A stretch of DNA of 64,000 nucleotides from Rhodospira trueperi (GTDB lineage Bacteria; Pseudomonadota; Alphaproteobacteria; Rhodospirillales; Rhodospirillaceae), in contig NZ_FNAP01000005.1 of NCBI RefSeq assembly GCF_900101965.1, positions 62,001-126,000 of the forward strand, in the 5' to 3' direction. Of the stretch, positions 29,054 through 37,848 are shown piece by piece (positions within the stretch are counted from its first letter, which is position 1; the number at the start of each line of letters is the position of its first letter). The notes under the pieces were generated by a model. The model made no database searches. It saw only the letters and a program-made list of their open reading frames with translations, and was not told the origin of the DNA. The translations under genes and the position numbers were made by a program.

Positions 29054-29156
29054 AGTCAAGTTGCCGTGCGAGCGGAGAGCCGCCGCTGTTGTCCAGGGCT
29101 TGGTGTGGCGCCGTCGCGTGTTAGGCTTGATCCTCTTCCATGAGGGTCCGGGACCC

Positions 29157-29993
29157 ATGCGCCACGACCTCCTCGATGAAATCGAACGCCTCGTCTTCGC
29201 CATCCGTGACTTCCACGCGCGGCACGGCCGGTCCATCGCGCGCCGCATCAAGAGGTCGTCAAAGGCCCGCCCGCGCCTGGACGAGCTTCGCGCGTTCTTC
29301 GATCCGATCCCAGAGGACTACGCCGCCCTGTACACCGTGTTCGACGGCGTGCGACAGCCGGATACGATGTCGCAGTGGCAGAGCGCCGTCTTCCTCGGCC
29401 ATCACTGGGACCCGATCGACTGGGTCATCCGCGGGATGCGGATCATGCGGATCGAGCAGCAAAGGCACGGGTTCGAGCGGCTTCCGGCCTTCCGGGGCAG
29501 CGCGACGCGCGGGAGCGTCGATTTCGATGTGTTTCCCACCTGGGTCGAGAATGGACAGGCTCCCGTCGTCGCCAATCTCGGGAGCCTCTCCCCACGTCTG
29601 TTCATCGCCTTCGACAGCGTTCTGGCCATGCTGCGGTCGATCGTCGCGGCGCAGGAGGCGGGCGTGATCCGCTTTCGTGCCCAGGACGACGAGGACGGGC
29701 ACGAGGGCGAGACGCTCTTTGATCCAGGCGCCCTGTGGGACGTGATCGCGCCCCTCAATCCCAGGGCGGACTACTGGCGCACGCTCCGGGCGGGGCCGAT
29801 CGATTGGCAATTGGACCCCATCAAAGACAAACCCGCAGGCGGGGTGGTTCCCCTCGACCCGGAGGTGCGCCGGCTGATCTGGGGCGATCCCGAGGCGTCT
29901 TGGACCAAGGCCGACGAGGAGATGCGCGGGTCCGGCATGACGGAAGAGCCGGACCGCCCCGACCGTGAACCGCCGCCGGACGGCCTCGCCTAG
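29157..29993 (+). CDS. SMI1/KNR4 (SUKH)-like protein
   Basis: A 278-residue soluble protein. 'LDELRAFFDPIPEDYAALYTVFDGVRQPD' (about residues 40-70) matches the SUKH pattern of an acidic helix, 'P-x-D-Y' and a short 'N/D-G' turn. Later come 'WDPIDWVIRGMRIMRIEQQ', 'VVANLGSLSPRLFIAFDSVLAMLRSIV', consistent with the rest of that fold. SUKH proteins are often immunity proteins against secreted toxins, but many are of unknown role. No toxin is adjacent, so an immunity role is not supported by context. The C-terminal ~30 residues are acidic and Pro-rich. The ATG at 29157 is about 10 nt after GAGGG; the frame is open further upstream. Confidence 0.5.
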   Translation: MRHDLLDEIERLVFAIRDFHARHGRSIARRIKRSSKARPRLDELRAFFDPIPEDYAALYTVFDGVRQPDTMSQWQSAVFLGHHWDPIDWVIRGMRIMRIEQQRHGFERLPAFRGSATRGSVDFDVFPTWVENGQAPVVANLGSLSPRLFIAFDSVLAMLRSIVAAQEAGVIRFRAQDDEDGHEGETLFDPGALWDVIAPLNPRADYWRTLRAGPIDWQLDPIKDKPAGGVVPLDPEVRRLIWGDPEASWTKADEEMRGSGMTEEPDRPDREPPPDGLA

Positions 29994-30002
29994 GGCAGCG
30001 AC

Positions 30003-30028
30003 GCATTCAAGGGATTTCCCTTGAATGC
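30003..30028. other. 26-bp near-perfect palindrome after the SUKH-like gene
   Basis: GCATTCAAGGGA and its exact complement are separated by only TT. It starts 9 nt after the SUKH-like stop codon. As RNA it forms an 11-bp stem with a 4-nt ATTT loop but no U-run follows. It may be a terminator-like stem or an operator for the indolepyruvate oxidoreductase gene 275 bp downstream. The remaining gap to 30303 holds no gene that I can support. Confidence 0.5.
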
Positions 30029-30303
30029 AGACGTCGCGGCACAAAACATTGTTTCTCGTGCACTTTCGATCCAGACAAAAGAATGCAGGCTGCATCTTTT
30101 TTCAGGATCAGGGCACGAGGGACTGTTGACAAGAGAGGCGCGGTCACGGCGCGGCCCCTCGTCGCAAAAACGTCAACCTTCCTGCCCCATTTGCGCGTTT
30201 CCCTGATTGGCGTTAGGCTGAGCGCGAAGGTTGGGCATTTGCCCGGCCCTTTCGGCGCCCCCATATTTCCCAGGGAAACGCCGTTCCGTCCGGAGGCTCC
30301 ATC

Positions 30304-33300
30304 ATGACGCATCTCGCCGCCCCGCCGCTCGATCAGGTCACCCTGGAGGACAAGTACCGCCTGGAGAAGGGCCGGGTGTTCCTGACCGGCATCCAGGCGC
30401 TGACCCGCCTGCCGCTGGCGCAGCGCCAGCGCGACCGCGCGGCCGGGCTGAACACGGGCGGCTTCATCGCCGGCTATCGAGGCTCGCCCCTGGGCGCTTA
30501 TGACAAGGAACTGTGGAAGGCGCGCCCGTACCTGGACGCCGAAACCATCGTCTTCCGCCCGGCGGTCAACGAAGACCTCGCCGCCACCGCCATTTGGGGC
30601 ACGCAGCAGGTCGGCCTGTTCGAGGGTGCCAAAGTCGATGGCGTGTTCGGGATCTGGTACGGCAAGGGGCCGGGCGTGGACCGCAGCGGCGATGTCTTCA
30701 AGCACGCCAACATGGCCGGCACGGCGCCCAACGGCGGGGTTCTGGTGCTGGCCGGCGACGACCACGCCGCCAAGTCCTCGACCATCGCGCATCAGTCGGA
30801 ACACGCGCTGGCCGGCGCCCACATTCCGGTTCTGAACCCGGCCGGCGTGGACGAGGTGATCGACTTCGGCCTTCTCGGCATCGCCATGAGCCGCTTCGCC
30901 GGGCTGTGGGTCTCCATGAAGGCCATCAGCGAGATGTGCGACAGCGCCGGCTCGGTGGATGTCGATCCGCTGGCGCTTCAGATCGTCACGCCGACCGACT
31001 TCCCGTTCCCTCCCGACGGTGTGCATATCCGCTGGCCGGATACGCCGCTGGCCCAGGAAGAGCGGCTGATGCGGCACAAGATCTATGCCGCGTTGGCCTT
31101 CGCCCGCGCCAACCGGATCGACCGCGTTGTCTTCGACAGCCCGGAGGCCCGTCTGGGCATCGTCGCCTCCGGCAAGACCTACAAGGATGTGCGCCAAGCC
31201 CTGGCCGACCTGGGCATCACGGAACAGATCGCCCGCGACTTCGGCCTGCGGCTGTACAAGGTCGGCATGCCCTGGCCGCTGGAACGCGACGGCATCCGCC
31301 GTTTCGCCGAGGGCCTGGACGAGATCCTGGTGGTCGAGGAAAAGCGCGCCCTGATCGAGAACCAGCTCAAGGAGCAGCTCTACAACTGGCGCGACGACGT
31401 GCGCCCGCGCATCGTCGGCAAGTTCGACGAGACCGGGGCGGTGGTGCTGCCGTCGCACGGCGAACTGACCCCGGCGATGGTGGCCCGGGCCATCGCCGGG
31501 CAACTGCGGCGGTTCGTGACGCTGGACACCCTGGAACAGCGCCTCGCTTGGTTGGAACAGAAAGAGGCGGAACTCACCACCCAAACACCACCGGCCAAAC
31601 GCCTGCCGTACTACTGCTCCGGCTGCCCGCACAACACCTCCACCAAGGTGCCCGAGGGCAGCGTCGGGCTGGCCGGCATCGGGTGCCACTACATGGTCAC
31701 CTGGATGCCGGAGCGGAACACGAAGACCTTTACCCACATGGGCGGGGAGGGGGCAAGCTGGGTCGGCTTGTCGCCCTTCACCGAAACTCGCCATGCGTTC
31801 GTCAACATCGGCGACGGCACGTACTTTCATTCCGGATCACTGGCCATCCGGCAGGCCGTGGCCGCCGGGGTCAACGTCACCTACAAGGTGCTCTACAACG
31901 ACGCCGTCGCCATGACCGGCGGGCAGCCCGTCGACGGGACCCTGACCGTGCCCCAGATCGCCCGCAGCCTGGAGGGCGAGGGCGCGAAGCGCATCGCCAT
32001 CGTCGCCGACGATCCGGCCCGCCATGCCGACGCCGATCTGCCCGCCTGCGCGAGCGTGCATCACCGCGACGACCTGGACGCGGTGCAGCGGGACCTGCGC
32101 GAGGTGCCGGGTGTGACCATCCTGATCTACGATCAGGTCTGCGCCGCCGAGAAGCGCCGCCGCCGCAAGCGCGGCCTGATGGAGGACCCGGACGTCCGCG
32201 TCGTCATCAACGAGGCGGTGTGCGAGGGCTGCGGCGATTGCGGCGTGCAGTCCAACTGCGTGTCCATCGTGCCCGTGGAGACCGAGTTCGGCCGCAAACG
32301 GGCCATCGACCAGTCCACGTGCAACAAGGATGTGTCGTGCGTGAAGGGCTTCTGCCCCAGTTTCGTCACCGTCTCCGGCGCCACACCCCGCAAGGGCTCC
32401 GCGAAGGCCGACGCGGGCGACGGCTGGCCGCCGCTGCCGGAGCCGGCCACCGACATCACCCAGGCCGTGCCCTACGACATCCTCGTCACCGGTATCGGTG
32501 GGACCGGCGTGGTGACCATCGGCGCCATTCTCGGCATGGCCGCGCACCTGGACGGCAAGGGCGTGTCGGTGCTCGATCAGACGGGACTGGCGCAGAAGAA
32601 CGGCGCGGTGGTCAGTCATATCCGGCTGGCGCGCTCGCCGGCGGACATCCACGCCGTGCGCATCGCCGCCGGCAACACCAACCTGCTGCTGGGCTGCGAC
32701 ATGGTGACGGCCTCGGGCGCCGATGTGCTGGCCAAGATGCGCCGCGGCCTGACGGTGGCGGTGATGAACGCCCAACAGGTCATGACCGCCGACTTCACCC
32801 AGCGGCCGGACCTCGCCTATCCCGACCGCCGCATCCGCGAGACGCTGTCCGACGCGACTCACGACGTGGACATTGTGGACGCAACCCGCGTCGCCACCGC
32901 GCTGCTGGGCGACAGCATCGCCGCCAACCTGTTCATGGTGGGGTATGCGTGGCAGAAGGGCCTGATCCCCATCGGCCGCGCCGCTCTGGACCGCGCGGTG
33001 GAGTTGAACGGCGCGGCGGTGGAAACCAACCGCGCGGCCTTCCTGTGGGGCCGGCGCATGGCGGCGGATCCCGAGGCCGTGCTGGCCCTGATCGGGCCGG
33101 AGGCGGAGACGGAGGGCGACCGGCGGCTGTCGGAGACCCTGGACGAGGCCATCGAGCGGCGGGCGGCGTCGCTGCGGGTGTCCCGAAACGGCGCGGCGGC
33201 GAAGCGCTACCGCAAGGCGGTCGCGCACGTGCGCGCCGCCGAGGCGCGGGTGATGGGCGCGGGCGAAACCGCGCTGACCGACGTCGTGGCCCGCGCGCTG

Positions 33301-33795
33301 TTCAAACTGATGAGCTTCAAGGATGAGTACGAGGTCGCCCGGCTGTACACCGACGGACGGTTCGAGGCCATGCTGACCGAACGGTTCGAGGGCACGCCCC
33401 GCCTGACCTTTCATATGGCGCCGCCGCTGCTGGCCAAGCGCGACCCGCGCACCGGCCACCTGGTCAAGCGCGCATACGGTCCGTGGGTGTTCGGCGCGTT
33501 CAAGGCGCTGGCGGCGCTGAAGGGGCTGCGCGGCACCCCGCTCGACCCCTTCGGCCGCACGGCGGAACGGCGCCTGCAGCGCCAATTGATCGCCGACTAT
33601 CGGGCCTTGCTGGACACCCTGACCGAGGGCCTGACGCGGGACACCCACGCCGTGGCGGTGGACCTCGCCCGCCTGCCGCTGGACATGCGCGGCTTCGGCC
33701 ATGTGCTGGAACAGAACGTCACCCTCGCCAAGACCCGGGAGACCGAGCTGCTGGAGGCCTTCCGCGCGCCGGTTCCGCGCATGGCGGCGGAGTAG
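30304..33795 (+). CDS. Indolepyruvate ferredoxin oxidoreductase, single-chain fused form
   Basis: A 1163-residue cytoplasmic enzyme that oxidatively decarboxylates aryl-pyruvates (from aromatic amino acids) to acyl-CoA, passing electrons to ferredoxin, or works in reverse. The N-terminal half is IorA-like, with the thiamine-diphosphate region 'GGEGASWVGLSPFTETRHAFVNIGDGTYFHSG'. A cysteine-rich segment (about 640-690) contains 'CEGCGDCGVQSNC' and 'CNKDVSCVKGFCPSF', likely Fe-S ligands. The C-terminal half holds the IorB-like gamma domain ('VTGIGGTGVVTIGAILGMAAHLDGKGVSVLDQTGLAQKNGAVVSHIR'). Fused forms occur across proteobacteria. The ATG at 30304 has GGAGG upstream. It is a single-gene unit, followed by a palindromic repeat. 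Confidence 0.92.
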   Translation: MTHLAAPPLDQVTLEDKYRLEKGRVFLTGIQALTRLPLAQRQRDRAAGLNTGGFIAGYRGSPLGAYDKELWKARPYLDAETIVFRPAVNEDLAATAIWGTQQVGLFEGAKVDGVFGIWYGKGPGVDRSGDVFKHANMAGTAPNGGVLVLAGDDHAAKSSTIAHQSEHALAGAHIPVLNPAGVDEVIDFGLLGIAMSRFAGLWVSMKAISEMCDSAGSVDVDPLALQIVTPTDFPFPPDGVHIRWPDTPLAQEERLMRHKIYAALAFARANRIDRVVFDSPEARLGIVASGKTYKDVRQALADLGITEQIARDFGLRLYKVGMPWPLERDGIRRFAEGLDEILVVEEKRALIENQLKEQLYNWRDDVRPRIVGKFDETGAVVLPSHGELTPAMVARAIAGQLRRFVTLDTLEQRLAWLEQKEAELTTQTPPAKRLPYYCSGCPHNTSTKVPEGSVGLAGIGCHYMVTWMPERNTKTFTHMGGEGASWVGLSPFTETRHAFVNIGDGTYFHSGSLAIRQAVAAGVNVTYKVLYNDAVAMTGGQPVDGTLTVPQIARSLEGEGAKRIAIVADDPARHADADLPACASVHHRDDLDAVQRDLREVPGVTILIYDQVCAAEKRRRRKRGLMEDPDVRVVINEAVCEGCGDCGVQSNCVSIVPVETEFGRKRAIDQSTCNKDVSCVKGFCPSFVTVSGATPRKGSAKADAGDGWPPLPEPATDITQAVPYDILVTGIGGTGVVTIGAILGMAAHLDGKGVSVLDQTGLAQKNGAVVSHIRLARSPADIHAVRIAAGNTNLLLGCDMVTASGADVLAKMRRGLTVAVMNAQQVMTADFTQRPDLAYPDRRIRETLSDATHDVDIVDATRVATALLGDSIAANLFMVGYAWQKGLIPIGRAALDRAVELNGAAVETNRAAFLWGRRMAADPEAVLALIGPEAETEGDRRLSETLDEAIERRAASLRVSRNGAAAKRYRKAVAHVRAAEARVMGAGETALTDVVARALFKLMSFKDEYEVARLYTDGRFEAMLTERFEGTPRLTFHMAPPLLAKRDPRTGHLVKRAYGPWVFGAFKALAALKGLRGTPLDPFGRTAERRLQRQLIADYRALLDTLTEGLTRDTHAVAVDLARLPLDMRGFGHVLEQNVTLAKTRETELLEAFRAPVPRMAAE

Positions 33796-33821
33796 GGCAA
33801 GCGTCCCGAGAGGGAATAAAC

Positions 33822-33925
33822 CGTCATTGCGAGCCCTCGTCATTTGACGAGGGCGAAGCAATCCAGAGCGGATGACATTGGGCCTCGCCCTGGATTGCTT
33901 CGGCGCTTCGCGCCTCGCAATGACG
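33822..33925 (-). repeat. 104-bp palindromic repeat, copy 2 (inverted relative to copy 1)
   Basis: It has the same terminal inverted repeat CGTCATTGCG/CGCAATGACG and exactly the same length as copy 1, with internal blocks in reverse-complement order: CCCTCGTC-ATTT-GACGAGGG comes first and the GCGCTTCGCGCC block last. It lies 27 bp after the stop of the indolepyruvate oxidoreductase gene. The CCCTCGTC/GACGAGGG stem could also act as a terminator-like structure for that gene. Confidence 0.85.
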
Positions 33926-33997
33926 GCGCTGGTGCCGGTCGGGGGAGCAACCCCCGACCGGCCACGGGCGGGATCGCGCGATGCCTCGACGTGGCCA

Positions 33998-34348
33998 TCA
34001 CGCTGCGGCGTCGGTGTGCCGGGGAATGCGGGCCAGGTCGTCTTCCAGGTCCCGCGCCGCGTTCCACAGGTCGTGGGCCTGTTGCATCCGCAGCCACATC
34101 TCCGGCCCATTGCCGCACCAGTGACCAAGGCGAACCGCCATGGCGGGGGTGACCGCGACTACTCCGGCCAGGATGCGGTGCAGGGTCTGGCGCGAGATGC
34201 CCAGCTCTCGGGCGGCGGCCGTCACACTCAGACGAAGCGCCGGCAGGACGGTGTCACGCAGGACCACGCCGGGGTGGCTGGGGCAGCGATGCGGGCGGCC
34301 GGAAACGATCAGTTCCTCGGGCAACTCCTCGGGCAGCACCTCGGGCAT
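33998..34348 (-). CDS. higA: HigA family addiction-module antitoxin (XRE type)
   Basis: A 116-residue antitoxin/repressor. The HigA pattern is clear: 'HPGVVLRDTVLPALRLSVTAAARELGISRQTLHRILAGVVAVTPAMAVRLGHWCGNGPEMWLRMQQAHDLWNA'. It includes the XRE helix-turn-helix at about residues 38-60. HigA binds its toxin HigB and represses the operon. The ATG has AAGGAG upstream and lies 12 bp after the stop of a HigB-like fragment, the usual toxin-first order. The acidic 'PEVLPEELPEELIV' N-terminus is an extension. Since the toxin looks degenerate, the antitoxin may survive as a repressor or as protection against related toxins. Confidence 0.85.
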   Translation of the reverse strand: MPEVLPEELPEELIVSGRPHRCPSHPGVVLRDTVLPALRLSVTAAARELGISRQTLHRILAGVVAVTPAMAVRLGHWCGNGPEMWLRMQQAHDLWNAARDLEDDLARIPRHTDAAA

Positions 34349-34360
34349 CGCGCGTCTCCT

Positions 34361-34591
34361 TCAGTGGTCGTTCTCAAGGTCGACCCGCCAAGCGTCGCCG
34401 TCCTCGAATTCGAACGTGACACACCATGGCCCATGGACGTGGACCGACCACCGCTTCGGCGAGCCTCGAAGACCATGGAAATTCCAGCCGGGGATGTTCA
34501 TGTCCTCGGGCCGGGTGGCGAACCCGAGCGGCGGAGGGCACGGGGAAAACAGCTTCGGTCTCGCCTTTCCGGTCCCAATAGACGGTGCCAC
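34361..34591 (-). pseudogene. higB: HigB-like toxin remnant, N-terminally truncated
   Basis: The C-terminal ~50 residues match HigB/RelE toxins closely: 'ATRPEDMNIPGWNFHGLRGS' then 'WSVHVHGPWCVTFEFEDGDAWRVDLENDH'. Intact HigB is about 92 residues and starts with a conserved helix; here only 76 residues are available and the first ~20 have no family resemblance. Two usual features are altered: the expected Arg of 'W-R-x-T-F' is Cys, and the terminal 'D-Y-H' is 'N-D-H'. The only start is a GTG within the spacer before the DUF1963 gene. I infer a broken, probably inactive toxin next to an intact higA. Confidence 0.55.
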
Positions 34592-34598
34592 CCGTTTC

Positions 34599-36167
34599 TC
34601 AGTTCGTGATCTCGACCTTGACGTAGCCGAATTCGCCCCGTTTCAGGTCCGGACCCAGGGCCGAGAAGACCAGGGGGTAGAAATCGTGCCACGACCAGCC
34701 GAGCAGATAGCTGAACGGCGTCTCCAGCACCAGCACGTCGGTGTCGAACCCCAGGATGGAGGTACACCCTTCGGGTTCGCCGCCCATGCGGGCGCCCTCG
34801 CGCCGGGCGTCCTCCGCCCAGCGCCGCTCGAACCGGGCGCGCACCGGATCCGGCAGGGCATCGGGGTCGCGCGCATAAACCTGCTTGGCGATGTCGTAGG
34901 CATACGCGGGATACAGGACCAGCGGTCGTTTCGGGTCCTGGGCCAGATCAGCCAGGGTTTCGTAAACAAGGCGCCACGTTTCGCTTGAAAACGGGGTCTC
35001 GGCCCGCGTGGCGTCGGTCTTGTCGATCCACCGCGACAGGGCGGAGGCGACATCCTCCAGGGCCGTGATTGAGGCCTCAATGGCCTGGAGTTCCTTGTCC
35101 ACCGCGAGGAGCCCGTCCTCCGGGGTTTTCTGCCGTCGTGCCTGAAGCGCGGCCTGACGGTCGGCGGACGAGGCCAGAAGCGAGGCCACATGATCCGACA
35201 TGGTCGCCAGCAGCATGCGATGGGACGTCCAGTCGAAGGGCTGGCAGGCCGGGTCCCGGAGGTCAAATCCGTCCTGGAACGGGGGATTCACGTCGTCCCG
35301 TGCGAGGTTGTCGGCGTGTGCAACCCGTACCTCCACCGGCCAGCGGGGCGTTTCGGTGCTCCATCGCATGTCTTTCGGGCACTCGTTCAGGAATGCCGCC
35401 AGATCCTCGCTGTCGTGCAGGCCGCCAAGGTCGGCCGAGACGCGGGCCGGGGGTGTTCGTTCCGGCCCCAGCGCGGGGGCATGGATGATGGCGCCGGCCA
35501 GGGTGTCGTCTCGGGACCCGACGAAGAACGCCAGCCAGCCGGTTCTGGGGCCCGCCCCGCCCCACAGTTCGGCCGGCAGGTCGGCGCAGTCGATCTGTCC
35601 CAGGAAAGCGAACGGCTCGGTATCGCCCATCGGCCAGGTGAACGGGTCGGGCAGGCGGGGGCGGCCCCCCATCCAGGATCCCGGCGTCCAGTCCGGCGGG
35701 ATCGGGACCATGGGCTGAAGGCGTGCGGCGGCGCCCAACGACGCGTCATCCAGGTTGAAGGTCACGGGCCCGTCGTCCGACAGTCCGCCGCCGAGAAGGC
35801 TGTCGTTCGCAGGCGCGGACTTTTCGGCGAACAATCCGTCCGGTTCGCGCGGTTCCTGATGATCGTCCTGTGTCGGGTGTTCTTCCACGACATCCTTGTG
35901 CGGGCTGTCCTCGTCCAGAGCGTCGTCTTCTTGGAAAACCGGGTCGCGGACCTGATCCTCCGGGTATTCGGGGTCTTCTTCCGCAAACGGAACGTCCGGT
36001 TGAGCGGAGTCCGGCTGATCGTCCTCCGGATACGACGGCGGCGCCGCGTTCTGGTTAAGAATGCTCGCCAGACGACTGCGGGCCGTCTCGACGCTGCTGT
36101 CGCCGGACGCCTCCTTGCGATCACCTTGCGCCTTGCGGTCGCGTCGCCCGAAGAACGGTAGTTTCAT
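34599..36167 (-). CDS. DUF1963 (YwqG-like) protein with a long acidic N-terminal extension
   Basis: A 522-residue cytoplasmic protein. Residues about 1-125 start basic ('MKLPFFGRRDRKAQGDRK') and continue as a highly acidic, Pro/Gln/Asp/Glu-rich, probably disordered region. The DUF1963/YwqG-like domain begins near 160: 'GGRPRLPDPFTWPMGDTEPFAFLGQIDCADLPAELWGG', and ends 'PFSYLLGWSWHDFYPLVFSALGPDLKRGEFGYVKVEITN'. The family's function is unknown. A helical insert (about 340-390, Gln/Glu/Ala-rich) may be a coiled coil. The ATG at 36167 has AAGG upstream. It lies upstream of the hig remnant, 7 bp away, and may share its transcript. Confidence 0.75.
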   Translation of the reverse strand: MKLPFFGRRDRKAQGDRKEASGDSSVETARSRLASILNQNAAPPSYPEDDQPDSAQPDVPFAEEDPEYPEDQVRDPVFQEDDALDEDSPHKDVVEEHPTQDDHQEPREPDGLFAEKSAPANDSLLGGGLSDDGPVTFNLDDASLGAAARLQPMVPIPPDWTPGSWMGGRPRLPDPFTWPMGDTEPFAFLGQIDCADLPAELWGGAGPRTGWLAFFVGSRDDTLAGAIIHAPALGPERTPPARVSADLGGLHDSEDLAAFLNECPKDMRWSTETPRWPVEVRVAHADNLARDDVNPPFQDGFDLRDPACQPFDWTSHRMLLATMSDHVASLLASSADRQAALQARRQKTPEDGLLAVDKELQAIEASITALEDVASALSRWIDKTDATRAETPFSSETWRLVYETLADLAQDPKRPLVLYPAYAYDIAKQVYARDPDALPDPVRARFERRWAEDARREGARMGGEPEGCTSILGFDTDVLVLETPFSYLLGWSWHDFYPLVFSALGPDLKRGEFGYVKVEITN

Positions 36168-36314
36168 GGGGGAATCGCCTTCTCAACCAAGCACATCGCG
36201 GACTGTGGGCTAACCCGATTGGGTCGAGGTGTGGCAACATTTAACCATTCAGGTTGCATGTTGACCACCCCTCCTTCCCATGGACACCGCCCAGTCGTCC
36301 TGAGGCGGTCCGCC

Positions 36315-37775
36315 CTATTTGTCCACGCCGCCCATGCACAGGTACTTGATCTCGACGAAGTCATCGATGCCGTACTTGGAGCCCTCGCGGCCCAGGCCGG
36401 ATTCCTTGACCCCGCCGAAGGGCGCGACCTCGGTCGAGATGATGCCCTCGTTGATGCCGACGATGCCGTATTCCAGTCCCTCCGAGACGCGCCAAACGCG
36501 GCCCATGTCGCGGGCATAGAAGTACGCGGCCAGCCCGTACTGGGTGTCGTTGGCCATGGCGATGGCCTCGGCCTCGGTGGAGAAGCGGTACAGTGGCGCC
36601 ACCGGGCCAAAGATCTCCTCCGAGAACAGCCGCATGGAGGCACTGACGTCGGCCAGGATGGTGGGCTCGTAGAAGGTGCCGCCCAGCGCGTGCGGCTTGC
36701 CGCCCAACACCACGCGGGCGCCCTTGCCGACCGCGTCGCCGACCAGATCCTGAACCTTGTCCAACGCCGCCGAGTCGATCAACGGCCCTTGTTGGGTCTC
36801 GCCGGCGAGGCCGTCGCCGACCTTCATGTCCCGGACGGCGGCGGCCAGTTTCTCGGCGAAGGCATCATAGACGCCGTCCTGAACCAGAAGCCGGTTGGCG
36901 CACACGCAGGTCTGGCCGGTATTGCGGTACTTGGAGGCAATGGCCCCGGCCACGGCGGCGTCCAGGTCGGCGTCGTTGAAGACGATGAACGGCGCGTTGC
37001 CGCCCAGCTCCAGCGAGATCTTGGTGACGTTGGCGGCGCACTGCTCCATGAGTTTCTTGCCGATCTCGGTGGAGCCGGTGAAGGACAGCTTGCGCACCAG
37101 CGGGTTTGAGGTCATCTCGGCGCCCACCGCCGACGAGCGCTTGGTGGTCAGGATGTTCAAGACACCCGGGGGCATCCCCGCCTGTTCGGCCAGTTCCGCC
37201 AGCGCCAGCGCCGATAGCGGGGTCAGGGCCGCCGGCTTGATGACCACCGGGCAGCCGGCGGCCAGCGCCGGCGCGCACTTGCGGGTGATCATGGCGTTGG
37301 GGAAGTTCCACGGCGTGATGGCGGCCACCACGCCGATGGGCTGCTTGATGACCACGATGCGCTTGTCGGGGCCGTGCGAGGGGATGACATCGCCGTAGAT
37401 ACGCTTGCCCTCCTCGGCGAACCACTCGATGAAGCTGGCGCCGTAGGCCACCTCGCCTTTGGCCTCGGCCAGGGGCTTGCCCTGCTCGGCGGTCATCAGG
37501 ACGGCCAGATCCTCCTGGTGCGCCATGATGAGGTTGAACCAGTCGCGCAGGATGGTGGCCCGCTGCTTGGCGGTCTTGGCGCGCCACGCCGGCCAGGCGG
37601 CGTTGGCGGCCTCGATCGCCCGGCGGGTCTCGTCGGCGCCCATGTCGGGCACGCGTGCCAGCTCGGCGCCGGTCGCCGGGTTGGTGACCGCGAAGGTGCC
37701 GCCAGCGTCGGCGTCGCACCACTGGCCATTGATGTAGCAGTGCTGGCGCAGCAGGCGGTTTTCGGTCAGTTTCAT
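36315..37775 (-). CDS. gabD: NAD(P)-dependent succinate-semialdehyde dehydrogenase (GabD type)
   Basis: A 486-residue aldehyde dehydrogenase oxidising succinate semialdehyde (from GABA) to succinate. The catalytic Glu is in 'ISLELGGNAPF' and the Cys nucleophile in 'NTGQTCVCANR'. The cofactor motif is 'TPWNFPNAMITRK' and 'SFTGSTEIGKK'. The C-terminal 'PFGGVKESGLGREGSKYGIDDFVEIKYLCMGG' matches the GabD group closely, including the adjacent cysteines around the active site. Length is as expected. The ATG at 37775 has GGAGGAG upstream. No GABA transaminase is nearby, so the exact aldehyde substrate is inferred from family resemblance. Confidence 0.9.
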   Translation of the reverse strand: MKLTENRLLRQHCYINGQWCDADAGGTFAVTNPATGAELARVPDMGADETRRAIEAANAAWPAWRAKTAKQRATILRDWFNLIMAHQEDLAVLMTAEQGKPLAEAKGEVAYGASFIEWFAEEGKRIYGDVIPSHGPDKRIVVIKQPIGVVAAITPWNFPNAMITRKCAPALAAGCPVVIKPAALTPLSALALAELAEQAGMPPGVLNILTTKRSSAVGAEMTSNPLVRKLSFTGSTEIGKKLMEQCAANVTKISLELGGNAPFIVFNDADLDAAVAGAIASKYRNTGQTCVCANRLLVQDGVYDAFAEKLAAAVRDMKVGDGLAGETQQGPLIDSAALDKVQDLVGDAVGKGARVVLGGKPHALGGTFYEPTILADVSASMRLFSEEIFGPVAPLYRFSTEAEAIAMANDTQYGLAAYFYARDMGRVWRVSEGLEYGIVGINEGIISTEVAPFGGVKESGLGREGSKYGIDDFVEIKYLCMGGVDK

Positions 37776-37848
37776 GAAATCTCCTCCGATCTGTCTGATC
37801 TGGGCGCGGCCCGGTTGGCGGGACTCTACACCCAGGGCACGCCCCCCG

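Noticed and set aside
29157-29993. Immunity gene of a contact-dependent toxin system
   Set aside because: The SUKH-like fold is suggestive, but no toxin, secretion or repeat-rich effector gene is adjacent.
31837-34128. Long open frame antisense to the indolepyruvate oxidoreductase
   Set aside because: It is a frame shadow of a well-supported gene and also runs through the palindromic repeat; no domain is recognisable.
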